Below are positions 1 through 7,483 of a stretch of 30,479 nt of DNA, in pieces; position 1 is the first letter of the stretch, and each line of letters opens with the position of its first letter. The notes under the pieces are model-generated. The model did not search any database. It was not told the origin of the DNA and worked only from the letters and a program-made list of their open reading frames with translations. The translations under genes were made by a program, and so were the position numbers. This stretch comes from a virus. Location of the stretch: positions 1-30,479 of IMG/VR virus record IMGVR_UViG_3300009415_000004, one strand, 5' to 3'.

Positions 1-212
1 AAATCAGCGCACAGAACCTTCGTCAAATGGCTGGGCACATACGCTCAGTGATGGACGCAGATATGACCAAGCCGATCATCTTGAGCGAGGATGGCGGAAT
101 ACTCGATGGCCGGCATCGCGTCATGAATGCGATTGTTAACGGGATCGAAACGGTCAAGGCCGTGCGATTCTCGGAAAACCCCGAGCCTTGTCAGTCGCTT
201 AATGATGAGTGA
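1..212 (+). CDS. ParB-like domain protein, 5'-truncated by the window edge
   Basis: The reading frame is open from base 3 to the stop at 210-212 with no stop before the first ATG at 27, so the gene very probably begins upstream of the window; 69 codons are visible. The segment with residues ILDGRHR, followed by a short helix and a strand ending KAVRF, matches the core of ParB/sulfiredoxin-like (ParB_N) domains, where the G-R-H-R stretch contributes to the nucleotide-binding site. Stand-alone ParB-like proteins are frequent in phages, with roles ranging from DNA binding to nuclease activity; which applies here cannot be told. Its last residues (NPEPCQSLNDE) resemble the last residues of the next gene, suggesting that an insertion duplicated the 3' end. 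Confidence 0.6.
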   Translation, partial: ISAQNLRQMAGHIRSVMDADMTKPIILSEDGGILDGRHRVMNAIVNGIETVKAVRFSENPEPCQSLNDE

Positions 213-239
213 GCTGTTAAAATGAACAGTGAATTAATG

Positions 240-274
240 CCTGAACAGCACGGCTTGAAAACGTGCTGCTCAGG
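240..274 (+). other. Strong stem-loop ahead of the HNH gene
   Basis: Bases 240-252 pair with 262-274: twelve Watson-Crick pairs with one A-C mismatch (245 with 269) around a 9-base loop at 253-261. No T tract follows, so it is not a canonical intrinsic terminator. It lies between the ParB-like stop and the GGAG at 300-303 that serves the probable HNH start at 315. It could insulate or restrain expression of the homing gene, or mark the edge of the inserted segment. Confidence 0.6.
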
Positions 275-314
275 ACTTCACCCAATCACCGCAGACTTTG
301 GAGATATGCGAATC

Positions 315-1007
315 ATGGGCAATAAGATTGTAGTCGAAAAAGGCGATCGATATGGTCGGCTGATATATGTAAACGAGGCCAAGCCGGTTGCTTTTCCAAG
401 CGGCCGTAAAGCTAGAATGTGGGCTATGAAGTGCGATTGCGGGGTCTCTGTTATTCGTCGGATGGCCAGTGTCAGACACGGATATACAAAAAGCTGTGGC
501 TGCTTGGGCCGCAATAGGTCGAAAGAATTAGCGAAACATGGCTGCGTAAAGCATCCCGCGTACAACTCGTGGCAGTCTATGCGCGCAAGGTGCAGGGCGG
601 GAACTCAGGATTCGCCTAGATACCATGATAGAGGCGTTCAAATCTGCCCAGAATGGAGAGATAGTCCGACGGAGTTTTGCAAGTGGGCGGATAGGTCGGG
701 CTTTAAAAAGGGATTGCAACTAGATAGAAGAAATAACGAACTAATGGGTGAGCGCAGTTATTCGCCTGAAAACTGTCGGTGGGTAACCAATAAGGAAAAT
801 TTAGAAAATACATCCGTGTCATGCTGGTGGCTTGCTAATGGGGTGCGCTACGGAAGCCTTGCTGACGCTGCATCAGCGCTAGGGGTTAATAGAAGTACTG
901 TTAGACGTAGATGCTTTAACAGTAAATTCCCTCATTACCATAGGCAGCGCAAGTACCCAATAGAAACCGCTTCTAACCCAGAACTATGTTCAATCGACGA
1001 TGAATAA
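315..1007 (+). CDS. HNH-type homing endonuclease-like protein
   Basis: About 230 residues. Three parts are visible: an N-terminal zinc-ribbon-like part (a GDRYGRL start, CDCG, then KSCGCL, four cysteines); a central part with a Y-x-x-W-x-x-M-x-x-R-C block, a Y..RGVQICPEW block, a LDRRNN block and SPENCRWVT, typical of the phage HNH-like nuclease family; and a C-terminal NUMOD/IENR-type helix-turn-helix (SLADAASALGVNRSTVRRR). Such proteins cut DNA and promote their own spread. The frame is open from an ATG at 222, but I chose 315 because GGAG at 300-303 is well spaced for it, a strong hairpin occupies 240-274, and family members start just before the GDRYGRL block. A paralogue lies at 28440-29264. 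A packaging role like that of some terminase-linked HNH proteins is possible but less likely. Confidence 0.75.
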   Translation: MGNKIVVEKGDRYGRLIYVNEAKPVAFPSGRKARMWAMKCDCGVSVIRRMASVRHGYTKSCGCLGRNRSKELAKHGCVKHPAYNSWQSMRARCRAGTQDSPRYHDRGVQICPEWRDSPTEFCKWADRSGFKKGLQLDRRNNELMGERSYSPENCRWVTNKENLENTSVSCWWLANGVRYGSLADAASALGVNRSTVRRRCFNSKFPHYHRQRKYPIETASNPELCSIDDE

Positions 1008-1359
1008 CATGCAAACAGGCCTGCCAAAGATCCGGATCAGCGTACTTGAGCGAGATATCGGGTATATGCCGGATCTGGACAAATCAGAAATCCGCGTGAT
1101 GGTTGATGGCGTGGAGCGGTTCGATTGTTTCACGGTGGATGAGCACAAGGGGCTGGTTAACGTCATTGTGAAAGATGAGCAGGGCAAGGTTGTGAGAGAG
1201 GGGGATCATCCGGCAATGCGCACAATAAACGGTGATGTACGGCTAGAGGGCATCAGTGACGCTGATCGTGCGGCGCATATGCAGGACATTGCCGAGAACA
1301 GGCGGCTGGTTAGTGTTGATGAGATTTATGGGAATTATGGAGAAATTTCAAATGAGTGA
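1000..1359 (+). CDS. Hypothetical phage protein, 119 aa
   Basis: The start ATG overlaps the end of the HNH gene by 8 bases (ATGAATAA), and its own stop lies inside the start of the GIY-YIG gene, so it sits between two homing-type genes. A second ATG at 1009 is an alternative start; neither has a clear Shine-Dalgarno, which fits coupled translation. The sequence is acidic, mixed strand and helix, with no signal peptide, membrane segment or recognised motif. It may be an original cargo gene of this locus whose neighbours were later invaded. Function unknown. Confidence 0.65.
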   Translation: MNNMQTGLPKIRISVLERDIGYMPDLDKSEIRVMVDGVERFDCFTVDEHKGLVNVIVKDEQGKVVREGDHPAMRTINGDVRLEGISDADRAAHMQDIAENRRLVSVDEIYGNYGEISNE

Positions 1360-1858
1360 ATTGCATCAGCTTTATAGGCATTTTGATTCCGAAGGAACAT
1401 TGCTTTATGTCGGCGTTTCCTTGAGCGTTTTAACGAGGCTGGTGCAGCACAAATCTAGCTCATCTTGGTACGCCAGTGTCACACAAATCACAATCGAGAA
1501 TTACGAAAGCAGGGAAGATGCAGAATTAGCGGAAAAACACGCAATAGAATCAGAGCGTCCAATTTGGAATGTTGTCTACAACGGCAAACCGAGGAAGAAG
1601 ATCCTTGATCGACTGGGTCGAAAATTGAACAAACCTTTAAAGCGAAAAGCCGATGAGGAAAAAGAAAGAAAGGCCAGAGTAAGCAAATCAAAAGCGCTGC
1701 AGAGACGGATAATCCGAGGCGCGGAAGAGGCGAAAAAGCCATATAAATCGAATCCGACGCCATTGCCGGATGTTCCAAGACGCGATATGACCAGCATAAA
1801 AGTCAGAGTCAAGTCTTTTGATCCTGATGAATATGAGGCTAATCATTGTGAGGCGTGA
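1352..1858 (+). CDS. GIY-YIG endonuclease
   Basis: 168 residues. The N-terminal 80 residues carry the GIY-YIG signature in its common phage form: LYRHF at 7-11, LLYVGVS at 17-23, Arg29 and His33 in the first helix, Glu61 in a helix (AELAEKHAI) and Asn73 after it (IWNV). Arg29 and Glu61 correspond to the catalytic Arg and metal-binding Glu of the family. The C-terminal half is strongly basic (KKILDRLGRK, KRKADEEKERK) and probably binds DNA. The frame is open from 1256, but GGAG at 1339-1342 lies 9 bases before the ATG at 1352 and the homology begins there. It overlaps the upstream gene by 8 bases and lies just before the small terminase gene. Probably a free-standing homing nuclease. Confidence 0.85.
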   Translation: MSELHQLYRHFDSEGTLLYVGVSLSVLTRLVQHKSSSSWYASVTQITIENYESREDAELAEKHAIESERPIWNVVYNGKPRKKILDRLGRKLNKPLKRKADEEKERKARVSKSKALQRRIIRGAEEAKKPYKSNPTPLPDVPRRDMTSIKVRVKSFDPDEYEANHCEA

Positions 1859-1948
1859 AATATGCTCGAAATCACGGGGTTATAAGAATCTGATTCAAGT
1901 AGGAATGCGGGTTTCATTGTTTTGCTATGGCACTTCGACGAAAAACGC

Positions 1949-2482
1949 ATGACTGGACTCACAAACAAGCAGGAGGCATTTGCCCAAGCCATCATCACCG
2001 AGGAAAGCTTGAGCGATGCTTACCGTAGCGCCTACAACTGTTCTGGAATGACAGCAAAGTCTGTGAACGAGGTTGCAAGCGTTGAAGCTGCCAGCCTCAA
2101 GATTTCCTCAAGGGTGGAAGAATTGCGCGACAGAGCGGCAAAAGCTGCTGATGTGACGCTTGAGCGGTGGATGCGAGAACAAGCCCGGATTGCCTATGCC
2201 GACCCGCTGGACATATACGCCGAGGACGGCTCTCTCAAGCCATTATCTGCAATGAGCCCAGATGCCAGGGCAGCAATTGCCAGTATAGATACCGAAACTC
2301 GTGTGTTTGGTAGAGGCGATGACGCCGAAGAATACGAAATCAAAAAAGTGAAGCTGCACAGCAAGACGGCGGCGCAGGATTCTATCGGTCGCGCATTGGG
2401 GGCCTACGAAAAAGATAACCGCCAGAAAGATCGCATCATCCCCGTGATCGCTGACAAGCCCGACTGGATCGAGGGCGAATAA
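1949..2482 (+). CDS. terS: Terminase small subunit
   Basis: 177 residues from the ATG at 1949. The N-terminus (LTNKQEAFAQAII, then a helix-turn-helix with SDAYRSAYN) is the DNA-recognition domain of the Terminase_2 family small subunit, followed by helices for oligomerisation and an acidic tail. It binds the packaging site and hands the genome to the large subunit, whose gene starts one base into its stop (TAATG). A TTG at 1922 would add nine residues. Neither start has a clear Shine-Dalgarno, and the 90 bases after the GIY-YIG stop hold no other recognised feature; the 5' end may have been disturbed when the nuclease gene arrived. Confidence 0.88.
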   Translation: MTGLTNKQEAFAQAIITEESLSDAYRSAYNCSGMTAKSVNEVASVEAASLKISSRVEELRDRAAKAADVTLERWMREQARIAYADPLDIYAEDGSLKPLSAMSPDARAAIASIDTETRVFGRGDDAEEYEIKKVKLHSKTAAQDSIGRALGAYEKDNRQKDRIIPVIADKPDWIEGE

Positions 2483-3711
2483 TGACCGGGATGCCGCCAA
2501 AGCTCAGTCTTCACGCAAAAGCGTATTTGGACTGGTCAATCAGCCCGAAACACCGATGCCTGTTTAACGATCGGTCACGATACGAGATTGTCTATGGTGG
2601 CGCTGGGTCTGGAAAGTCTCACGCCATTGCTGAAAAAACGGTATTCAGAATATCGTCAGAGCAAGGTCATAAAATACTGATTGTCCGTAAAGTGGCATCG
2701 ACACTGAAAAACTCAGTGTGGGCATTGATGCTGGCAAAGATCGACGCGTGGGGAATGAGTAGCCTTGCGAAGATCAACAAAACGGACAAGACCATAGAAC
2801 TGTTTGGCAATACACTGCTGTTTGTTGGCCTGGATGACGTTGAAAAACTCAAATCGATTGAAGGCATTACTTCGATATGGGTTGAAGAGGCGTCAGAATG
2901 CAATGAGCTAGACTTTGACCAGCTTGACCTGAGACTGCGGGGTGCAACGAAGCACTACAAGCAGATAATCCTGTCGTTTAACCCGATCCATATCGAGCAC
3001 TGGATTAAAAAGAAGTTTTTCGACAGAGATCAGTCTGATGTTTTCATTCATCACTCGACGTATCTTGACAACAAGCACATCGACGGCGAATACAAAGCGG
3101 TATTTGAGCGACTGAGGGAAACCAACAGGACTTACTACAACATCTACGCCTTGGGCCACTGGGGTGTCTATGAGGGATTGGTGTTTGAAAACTGGGTCGA
3201 GTGCCCGCAAGTGCCTGACGGCGTTCGTTGGGACTTCGAGGGGTACGGCATTGACTTTGGGTTCAATGCGCCATCAGCCGCTGTTAACGTCTTTATTAAC
3301 GGCAACGACCTGTATTGGGATGAGTGCATTTATCAGTCAGGGCTGACAAATACTGACCTGATAGCGAGGATGAGGCAAGAAGGGTTGAAGGGTAAAGGCT
3401 ACGCGGACAGTGCAGAGCCTGATCGAATTCTTGAAATACAGCGTGCAGGATTCAAATGCAGCGGCGCTGATAAAGCAAACAGAATTGACCGGATAAACTT
3501 CGTGAAGAGCTTTAACATCCACATTACAGCGAGAAGCTCTAACCTTGCCAAAGAAATGCACACCTACACATGGGCAAAGGATCGTCTCGGCAATGCGCTG
3601 GACGAACCTATAAAAGTGAATGACCACGCTATCGACGGTGCGTGCTACGCCACGTACACGCAATTCAGCCCGGCACTGCCAAGCGAAGAGCTACAGGACG
3701 AACTAATATAA
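2482..3711 (+). CDS. terL: Terminase large subunit (PBSX-type)
   Basis: 409 residues. N-terminal packaging ATPase: Walker A GGAGSGKS at 39-46, Walker B SIWVEEASE from 131 with the catalytic Glu pair, and the coupling motif LSFNP at 164-168. C-terminal RNase H-fold nuclease: Asp258 in GYGIDFG, Asp309 in YADSAEP, and Asp381/Asp385 in VNDHAIDGACYA supply the metal-binding acids. It translocates DNA into the procapsid and cuts the concatemer. Length and motif order fit the PBSX-family large subunit. GAGGGCG precedes the ATG, which overlaps the small-subunit stop by one base. Confidence 0.95.
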   Translation: MTGMPPKLSLHAKAYLDWSISPKHRCLFNDRSRYEIVYGGAGSGKSHAIAEKTVFRISSEQGHKILIVRKVASTLKNSVWALMLAKIDAWGMSSLAKINKTDKTIELFGNTLLFVGLDDVEKLKSIEGITSIWVEEASECNELDFDQLDLRLRGATKHYKQIILSFNPIHIEHWIKKKFFDRDQSDVFIHHSTYLDNKHIDGEYKAVFERLRETNRTYYNIYALGHWGVYEGLVFENWVECPQVPDGVRWDFEGYGIDFGFNAPSAAVNVFINGNDLYWDECIYQSGLTNTDLIARMRQEGLKGKGYADSAEPDRILEIQRAGFKCSGADKANRIDRINFVKSFNIHITARSSNLAKEMHTYTWAKDRLGNALDEPIKVNDHAIDGACYATYTQFSPALPSEELQDELI

Positions 3712-5024
3712 TGCCCGCAATCAAATTCAAGAAAGACAGTTCGATCCTGGCTAATCGAAAAGCCGAAGCGCTGACGGTGCGCAATTGCTTCGACTCCGAG
3801 GTGCAGCAATATCTGCAGCAGTTCCCCACTGAAAGCGATCTGAAATTCGATTATAGAAAATCACCTTACATCTCGAAGTTCACCAACTTCGTATCCAGCG
3901 CAATTAATGCCGCATCGGGCATAGCGCTACGTAAGCTGCCGAAAGTCGATGATGAGCAGTTGCAATTCCTGCCTCAACTGATCGGCGACACTATGGCTAA
4001 CATCGGCTGCGATGGCATTGGGTACCTGTTCATTGACGCGCCTAAGCTTGAGTCAGACACGCAGAAAACCAACGAGGCGTCGATAACCTACATATCGATC
4101 AATCGTGTCATTGGTGATCCTGTGAAGGATATGAGTGGCAATATTCTCGAATTTACTTTTCAAGGCGAGGAAGAATACGAACTGGAAAACGGCGAGGCCA
4201 AAACGCGCAAGTACCGTAAGAAAATATGGATCGATGGTGGCACGGGCTACGGCGAGAAGTACATCGAGACATCCACTGATAGCTATGCGTTGGCGGATGA
4301 CGGCGAGTGGCAGTACAAGTTCGAAGGCCTGCCAGTGATAGAGATCGATGTTCTGACGGCTAACAAGCACCCGTATATCGACATCGCGAACAACAACCTG
4401 TGGCTGTACAACCTAGAATCTGACGAGCGCAATATCATTCACTTCATATGCTCGCCTTATGTGCAGTTTTTCGGGGAGTTGATTCAGGACAAGCAGGGCG
4501 ACGGCGATAAGCCTGCACAGGTGTTCATCGGGGCTGACAGAGCGCGACGGTTCAACGACAAAACCAAAGAAGGCATCGAGATCACCGAGGCCACCGGTTC
4601 AGGCGTTCAGCACGCCACGAAGAAGATCGAATCAACCATCGACCTGATCACCCGTATGTCGGCCAGCGTGCTGACCAACACAAACTACAAAACAGCTACC
4701 CAGGCAGAGAATGCCGAGAGCAAATCACTGGGGTTTCTGCCGTTTGTGGTCATCACCATGGAGGACGCTTTCAACCAGGCAGTTGAGTTCATGGCTCTGT
4801 TCCGTGGTGTCGAGTACGACGGAGGCGTGACGATGAACAAGAAATTCACCGTGGCAGAATTCAACGCCGGCCAGCTTAGCTTCGTTCGAGGGCTTTTTGA
4901 CGCGGGCATCATCACGAAACAGACCATGCTCGACATCGCCAAAGACGCGGATTTGATAAAATCCAGTGTTGATAGTGAGCAGGAGATACTGAATGCAGAG
5001 CTGCAGATGGGCAATGTGCCTTGA
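3711..5024 (+). CDS. Portal protein (DUF4055-like)
   Basis: 437 residues from the ATG at 3711, which overlaps the terminase stop by one base; an in-frame extension to 3642 lies inside the terminase gene and is rejected. Sequence features such as DFRYKSPYISKF-like clamp residues (here FDYRKSPYISKF), GYLFIDAP, PVIEIDVL, an acidic-to-basic middle and the late NYKTATQAE segment fit the DUF4055 portal family. It should form the dodecameric ring at one capsid vertex that docks the terminase and later the connector. Position directly after terL supports the call. Confidence 0.85.
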   Translation: MPAIKFKKDSSILANRKAEALTVRNCFDSEVQQYLQQFPTESDLKFDYRKSPYISKFTNFVSSAINAASGIALRKLPKVDDEQLQFLPQLIGDTMANIGCDGIGYLFIDAPKLESDTQKTNEASITYISINRVIGDPVKDMSGNILEFTFQGEEEYELENGEAKTRKYRKKIWIDGGTGYGEKYIETSTDSYALADDGEWQYKFEGLPVIEIDVLTANKHPYIDIANNNLWLYNLESDERNIIHFICSPYVQFFGELIQDKQGDGDKPAQVFIGADRARRFNDKTKEGIEITEATGSGVQHATKKIESTIDLITRMSASVLTNTNYKTATQAENAESKSLGFLPFVVITMEDAFNQAVEFMALFRGVEYDGGVTMNKKFTVAEFNAGQLSFVRGLFDAGIITKQTMLDIAKDADLIKSSVDSEQEILNAELQMGNVP

Positions 5025-5296
5025 ATAAAAACCTACTGCTCGAGATCAAGGGCCGCTCGCTTGAGCTTTTGGCCTACGCCTACGAGAAAGCAGTGCTGGA
5101 CAGGCTTCAGCGTGACCTGATCGCCACGGATGTCGAGTGTCAGCGTCTGGGGCTTGCGCCAAAGCAGCACGAGCTCCGGCTCAAGGCTGTTACAGCCGAG
5201 GCGCTGGGTGACGCTGACGAGGAGCTGATTGATGCCGTGGCCAAGGATGTGCTGAATAACCTGAAGCTTGCTGATAAGGCCATTGGTGACCAATGA
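5021..5296 (+). CDS. Small hypothetical head-region protein, 91 aa
   Basis: The start is a TTG at 5021 whose last two bases form part of the portal stop (TTGA overlap); no ATG exists in frame, so a TTG start with coupled translation is the only sensible reading. The product is almost wholly helical and charged, with heptad-like spacing, no cysteine pairs apart from one Cys and no membrane segment. It ends in an ATGA overlap with the minor head gene. No family recognised; placement suggests a head-assembly accessory. Confidence 0.6.
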   Translation: MNKNLLLEIKGRSLELLAYAYEKAVLDRLQRDLIATDVECQRLGLAPKQHELRLKAVTAEALGDADEELIDAVAKDVLNNLKLADKAIGDQ

Positions 5297-5937
5297 GGCT
5301 GCCTGATTGGATTAAGTCACCGCTGAAAGCAATCAGGGAGAAGTTCTTCCCCAAGATTGATGTCGGCGGGTTCTCGATTATTGAGACGATCAAACGCAGC
5401 CGCCAGAACACAAAGCGGATGCATGATGACCTGATTGATCGGCGGATCCGCAATGACTGGACAACCGAGGAGTACGACGGGCAACTGGCAGCGCTGAAAA
5501 AGCGCAGACAGGTTCAGTTATTGACGACCTACAAGAACATTGGATCATCTGTCAGGGGTTATGCTCGCTCATTACTTGCCGTCGGCCGTGAGGGCAGGTT
5601 CTATAACGTGGGCGTGCTGGACGAGCGGCAGACCACGGTGTGCGCGGGCTACATGGGACAGTCGTGGCCAAAGCCATATAGCGCGATACCGGAGCGTCCG
5701 CCGCGTACCCAGCGCGTAATACACCGTTGCCGTTCGTACCTTGAATTTCGAACCAGTGAGCCAGATGACACGCGGGATTTCATCACCCAGTTTAATGACA
5801 GCGATGACGAGCTGAAAAGGCAGCTTTTAGGACCTGTTCGATTCGAAGAATACAAAGCCGGAAGATTGCCTATCAATTCGTACAGCCAATACGAGAGGGC
5901 CAAGCTATTTACACTCGAGGAGCTGGGCATTGAATGA
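5293..5937 (+). CDS. Minor head / capsid morphogenesis protein (Mu gpF-like)
   Basis: 214 residues. The segment VLDERQTTVCAGYMGQSW, followed about 25 residues later by IHRCRSYL, matches the conserved C-terminal part of the phage minor head (head morphogenesis, Mu F-like) family, where D-x-R, a Cys and a final H-x-x-C-R form the signature. A basic helical N-terminus precedes it. Members are minor capsid proteins found beside the portal and carried in the virion. It overlaps both neighbours by ATGA and lies immediately after the portal block, as usual. Confidence 0.78.
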   Translation: MRLPDWIKSPLKAIREKFFPKIDVGGFSIIETIKRSRQNTKRMHDDLIDRRIRNDWTTEEYDGQLAALKKRRQVQLLTTYKNIGSSVRGYARSLLAVGREGRFYNVGVLDERQTTVCAGYMGQSWPKPYSAIPERPPRTQRVIHRCRSYLEFRTSEPDDTRDFITQFNDSDDELKRQLLGPVRFEEYKAGRLPINSYSQYERAKLFTLEELGIE

Positions 5938-6119
5938 ATGAGCGTTACTTTCTCGACCAAGATGATGATGGTCATTGGTATTTAATTCCTTGCGATCGCG
6001 TAAACGAGTGGGATAGCTGGCGCGAGTCAGACGATGACGAATCAAGTTTCGACAGTTGCCGTATTGCTGGCGCTCCACGCTGGGTAACTTTTACCAATCC
6101 TGTAGACACAATTTCATAA
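5934..6119 (+). CDS. Small conserved phage protein, 61 aa
   Basis: Starts within the minor head stop (ATGA). The pattern of an N-terminal YFLDQDDDGHWYLIP, an acidic middle rich in Asp, Glu and Ser, and a C-terminal VTFTNP motif is one I recognise from small uncharacterised proteins encoded in many phages. No catalytic motif is seen. Its place between minor head and scaffold genes may be incidental. Confidence 0.7.
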   Translation: MNERYFLDQDDDGHWYLIPCDRVNEWDSWRESDDDESSFDSCRIAGAPRWVTFTNPVDTIS

Positions 6120-6134
6120 AATAGAGGCACTACG

Positions 6135-6875
6135 ATGGACCTAGAGAAACTACTTGCATTGCTCGCAGAAGAGCACCGCGAAGCCGCCAAGGCATTCATC
6201 CAAGGTCTGATCGACAAGGTGGACAACCTATCCACCGAAATCACAGAGCTTGAGGGCAAGGTCGCCAACCCAGAGCTGCAGGGCAAACTCGATGACGCGA
6301 TCGTTAAGCGCGACGCGGCAAAGTCACAGCTGAAGATCGTGCGTGACGCGCTGGGCCTGCCTGCTGACAAGGAAGTAACCAATGAGCTCGTTACCGAGCA
6401 CATGAAAGACGCATCAAAAGGCGATGCCGTGAAAGATCAGCGGATCCGGACTCTGGAGGCTGATATCGCTGGACTGGAAACAACAGTCGACACTTTGAAA
6501 ACTGAAAAAGCCGCGGTTGAGCAAGAGCGTGACCAGGTATCCGAGGAAACCAAGTTCATCCGTGTTTTTACTGAAAAGATGCCATCGTTCAAGGCAGCGT
6601 CACCCATTGCTCGAAATGACATCGAGCGACTACTGCGCGTTGACGCCGTCCTGGAAGAGGGTGAGATACTTTACAAGGGTAAGGACGGCAGTTACATCCG
6701 CGTGAAAGGCGAGAAGCTGGACATGGCGGGCAAGCTGGAGCAGATACAAGGCAACCCGGACTACGGTTACCTGTTTGAATCCAAGGCATCCGGCGGCTCT
6801 GGTAGTGGCAATGGCGGCAGCGGCGGGAATGTGTCGAAGTTTGAGCAGCGCAAGCGTGCAGCTGGTCTGGCCTGA
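6135..6875 (+). CDS. Scaffold-like head protein
   Basis: 246 residues, AGAGG-type ribosome site just upstream. Residues 25-140 are strongly charged helical heptads (LSTEITELEGKV, IAGLETTVDTLKTEKAAVEQ), followed by a compact domain (FTEKMPSFKAASPIARNDIERLL), then a glycine/serine linker (SGGSGSGNGGSGG) and a short basic end (FEQRKRAAGLA). A coiled coil with a basic C-terminal tail just before the capsid gene is the usual architecture of a scaffolding protein, whose tail binds the capsid subunit inside the procapsid. No protease motif is seen, so it may be released rather than self-cleaved. Confidence 0.65.
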   Translation: MDLEKLLALLAEEHREAAKAFIQGLIDKVDNLSTEITELEGKVANPELQGKLDDAIVKRDAAKSQLKIVRDALGLPADKEVTNELVTEHMKDASKGDAVKDQRIRTLEADIAGLETTVDTLKTEKAAVEQERDQVSEETKFIRVFTEKMPSFKAASPIARNDIERLLRVDAVLEEGEILYKGKDGSYIRVKGEKLDMAGKLEQIQGNPDYGYLFESKASGGSGSGNGGSGGNVSKFEQRKRAAGLA

Positions 6876-6883
6876 TTTAGCGG

Positions 6884-6889
6884 TATAAT
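6884..6889 (+). promoter_or_regulatory. TATAAT -10-like box
   Basis: A perfect TATAAT lies just after the scaffold gene. The hexamer 17 bases upstream (GCTGGT) is a poor -35 box, and there is no extended TGn element, so this is a weak host-type promoter at best, or one that needs an activator. It would supply transcripts for the helix-turn-helix gene and the capsid gene. Confidence 0.3.
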
Positions 6890-6895
6890 AGACGC

Positions 6896-6926
6896 CTCAC
6901 CACCAAGTTTGCAGCGAGGTGGTGAG
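6896..6926 (+). other. Stem-loop upstream of the HTH gene
   Basis: CTCACCACC (6896-6904) pairs perfectly with GGTGGTGAG (6918-6926) around a 13-base loop. No T tract follows, so it is unlikely to end transcription by itself. It lies between the scaffold stop and the helix-turn-helix gene, the same arrangement as the stem-loop before the HNH gene at 315. Confidence 0.6.
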
Positions 6927-6955
6927 ACTAACATCCATTAACTGAGACTTAACAG

Positions 6956-7363
6956 ATGCGTGACGAGAAAGTAGCACAAAGGTATTGCGATGGAACGATG
7001 AATCTTGGAGAAGACTGTGGTTCTTCAAAATTAACCGAGTGCGAGGTGCGCATGATTCACAAGGAGCGCGCATCTGGGAAGGCTGCGAAAGAAATCGCAA
7101 AAAGATATCTCACAACAACGGCAAATGTAAACCGCATTGCAACTGGCAGTGCTTGGAAGCACTTAGGACTTGAACCCATAAAGCTGAAGAGGGCTTGCGG
7201 ACTGGCAGCGAAACGAGTCAGCGTCGGGGGCAGGGTATTTGAAAGTGTGAAAGCCGCGGGCGCCCATTATGACTTATCTCCTGGCACTATCTCCAGCTGG
7301 GTGCACGGTTGCAAAAAGCATGGCAAATGGATTCCGCCAAAAGACGATTGCTTCTTTGTTTGA
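6956..7363 (+). CDS. Helix-turn-helix protein, probable HNH homing-gene remnant
   Basis: 135 residues. The first recognisable part (GEDCGSSKLTECEVRMIH, then a helix-turn-helix ending ATGSAWKHL) is the DNA-binding module usually placed after the nuclease domain in phage HNH homing endonucleases. The second part (VSVGGRVFESVKAAGAHY, then LSPGTISSWV) is a NUMOD1/IENR1-type module. No HNH or GIY-YIG nuclease residues are present, so this looks like a homing gene that lost its nuclease, or a regulator built from its parts. Start uncertain: ATG at 6956 or at 6998 (the homology begins near the latter); neither has a good ribosome site. It separates scaffold and capsid genes, which are normally adjacent. 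Confidence 0.65.
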   Translation: MRDEKVAQRYCDGTMNLGEDCGSSKLTECEVRMIHKERASGKAAKEIAKRYLTTTANVNRIATGSAWKHLGLEPIKLKRACGLAAKRVSVGGRVFESVKAAGAHYDLSPGTISSWVHGCKKHGKWIPPKDDCFFV

Positions 7364-7373
7364 TTAATTGTCG

Positions 7374-7395
7374 CGGCTGTAATTCTATACAGCCG
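7374..7395 (+). other. Stem-loop after the HTH gene
   Basis: CGGCTGT (7374-7380) pairs with ACAGCCG (7389-7395) around an 8-base loop, ten bases after the HTH stop. The following bases are only mildly T-rich, so it may be a weak terminator or an mRNA-end-stabilising hairpin. Confidence 0.5.
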
Positions 7396-7400
7396 TGCAG

Positions 7401-7429
7401 TTGCACTTTATTCAAAAGAGTAGTAGCAT
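7401..7429 (+). promoter_or_regulatory. Weak promoter candidate for the capsid gene
   Basis: TTGCAC (7401-7406), a 17-base gap and TAGCAT (7424-7429) have the layout of a sigma70-type promoter but match the consensus only at three and four of six positions. If used, transcripts would begin just before the tandem hairpins at 7443-7483. Low confidence. Confidence 0.2.
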
Positions 7430-7442
7430 TTCTAAAACTTGC

Positions 7443-7483
7443 TTCACTGTGGATTCAGTGAGCCGATACGTGGATTCGTGTTG
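7443..7483 (+). promoter_or_regulatory. Tandem GGA-loop hairpins in the capsid-gene leader
   Basis: Two adjacent hairpins, each of 20 bases, are separated by one base. Hairpin A pairs 7443-7449 with 7456-7462 (six Watson-Crick pairs plus one G-U). Hairpin B pairs 7464-7470 with 7477-7483 (five Watson-Crick plus two G-U). Both have the same six-base loop, TGGATT (7450-7455 and 7471-7476), while outer stem sequences differ, which argues for selection on structure plus loop. GGA in a hairpin loop is the core recognition element of CsrA/RsmA proteins, and this phage encodes a CsrA-like protein (26387-26713). They lie 45 bases before the capsid start. A role as translational operator or stability element is an inference. 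Confidence 0.6.

Noticed and set aside
1861-1948. Small frame at 1905-1952 ending in an ATGA overlap with the small terminase start
   Set aside because: Only 15 codons from its ATG, no spaced ribosome site and no recognised sequence; perhaps debris of a former gene.
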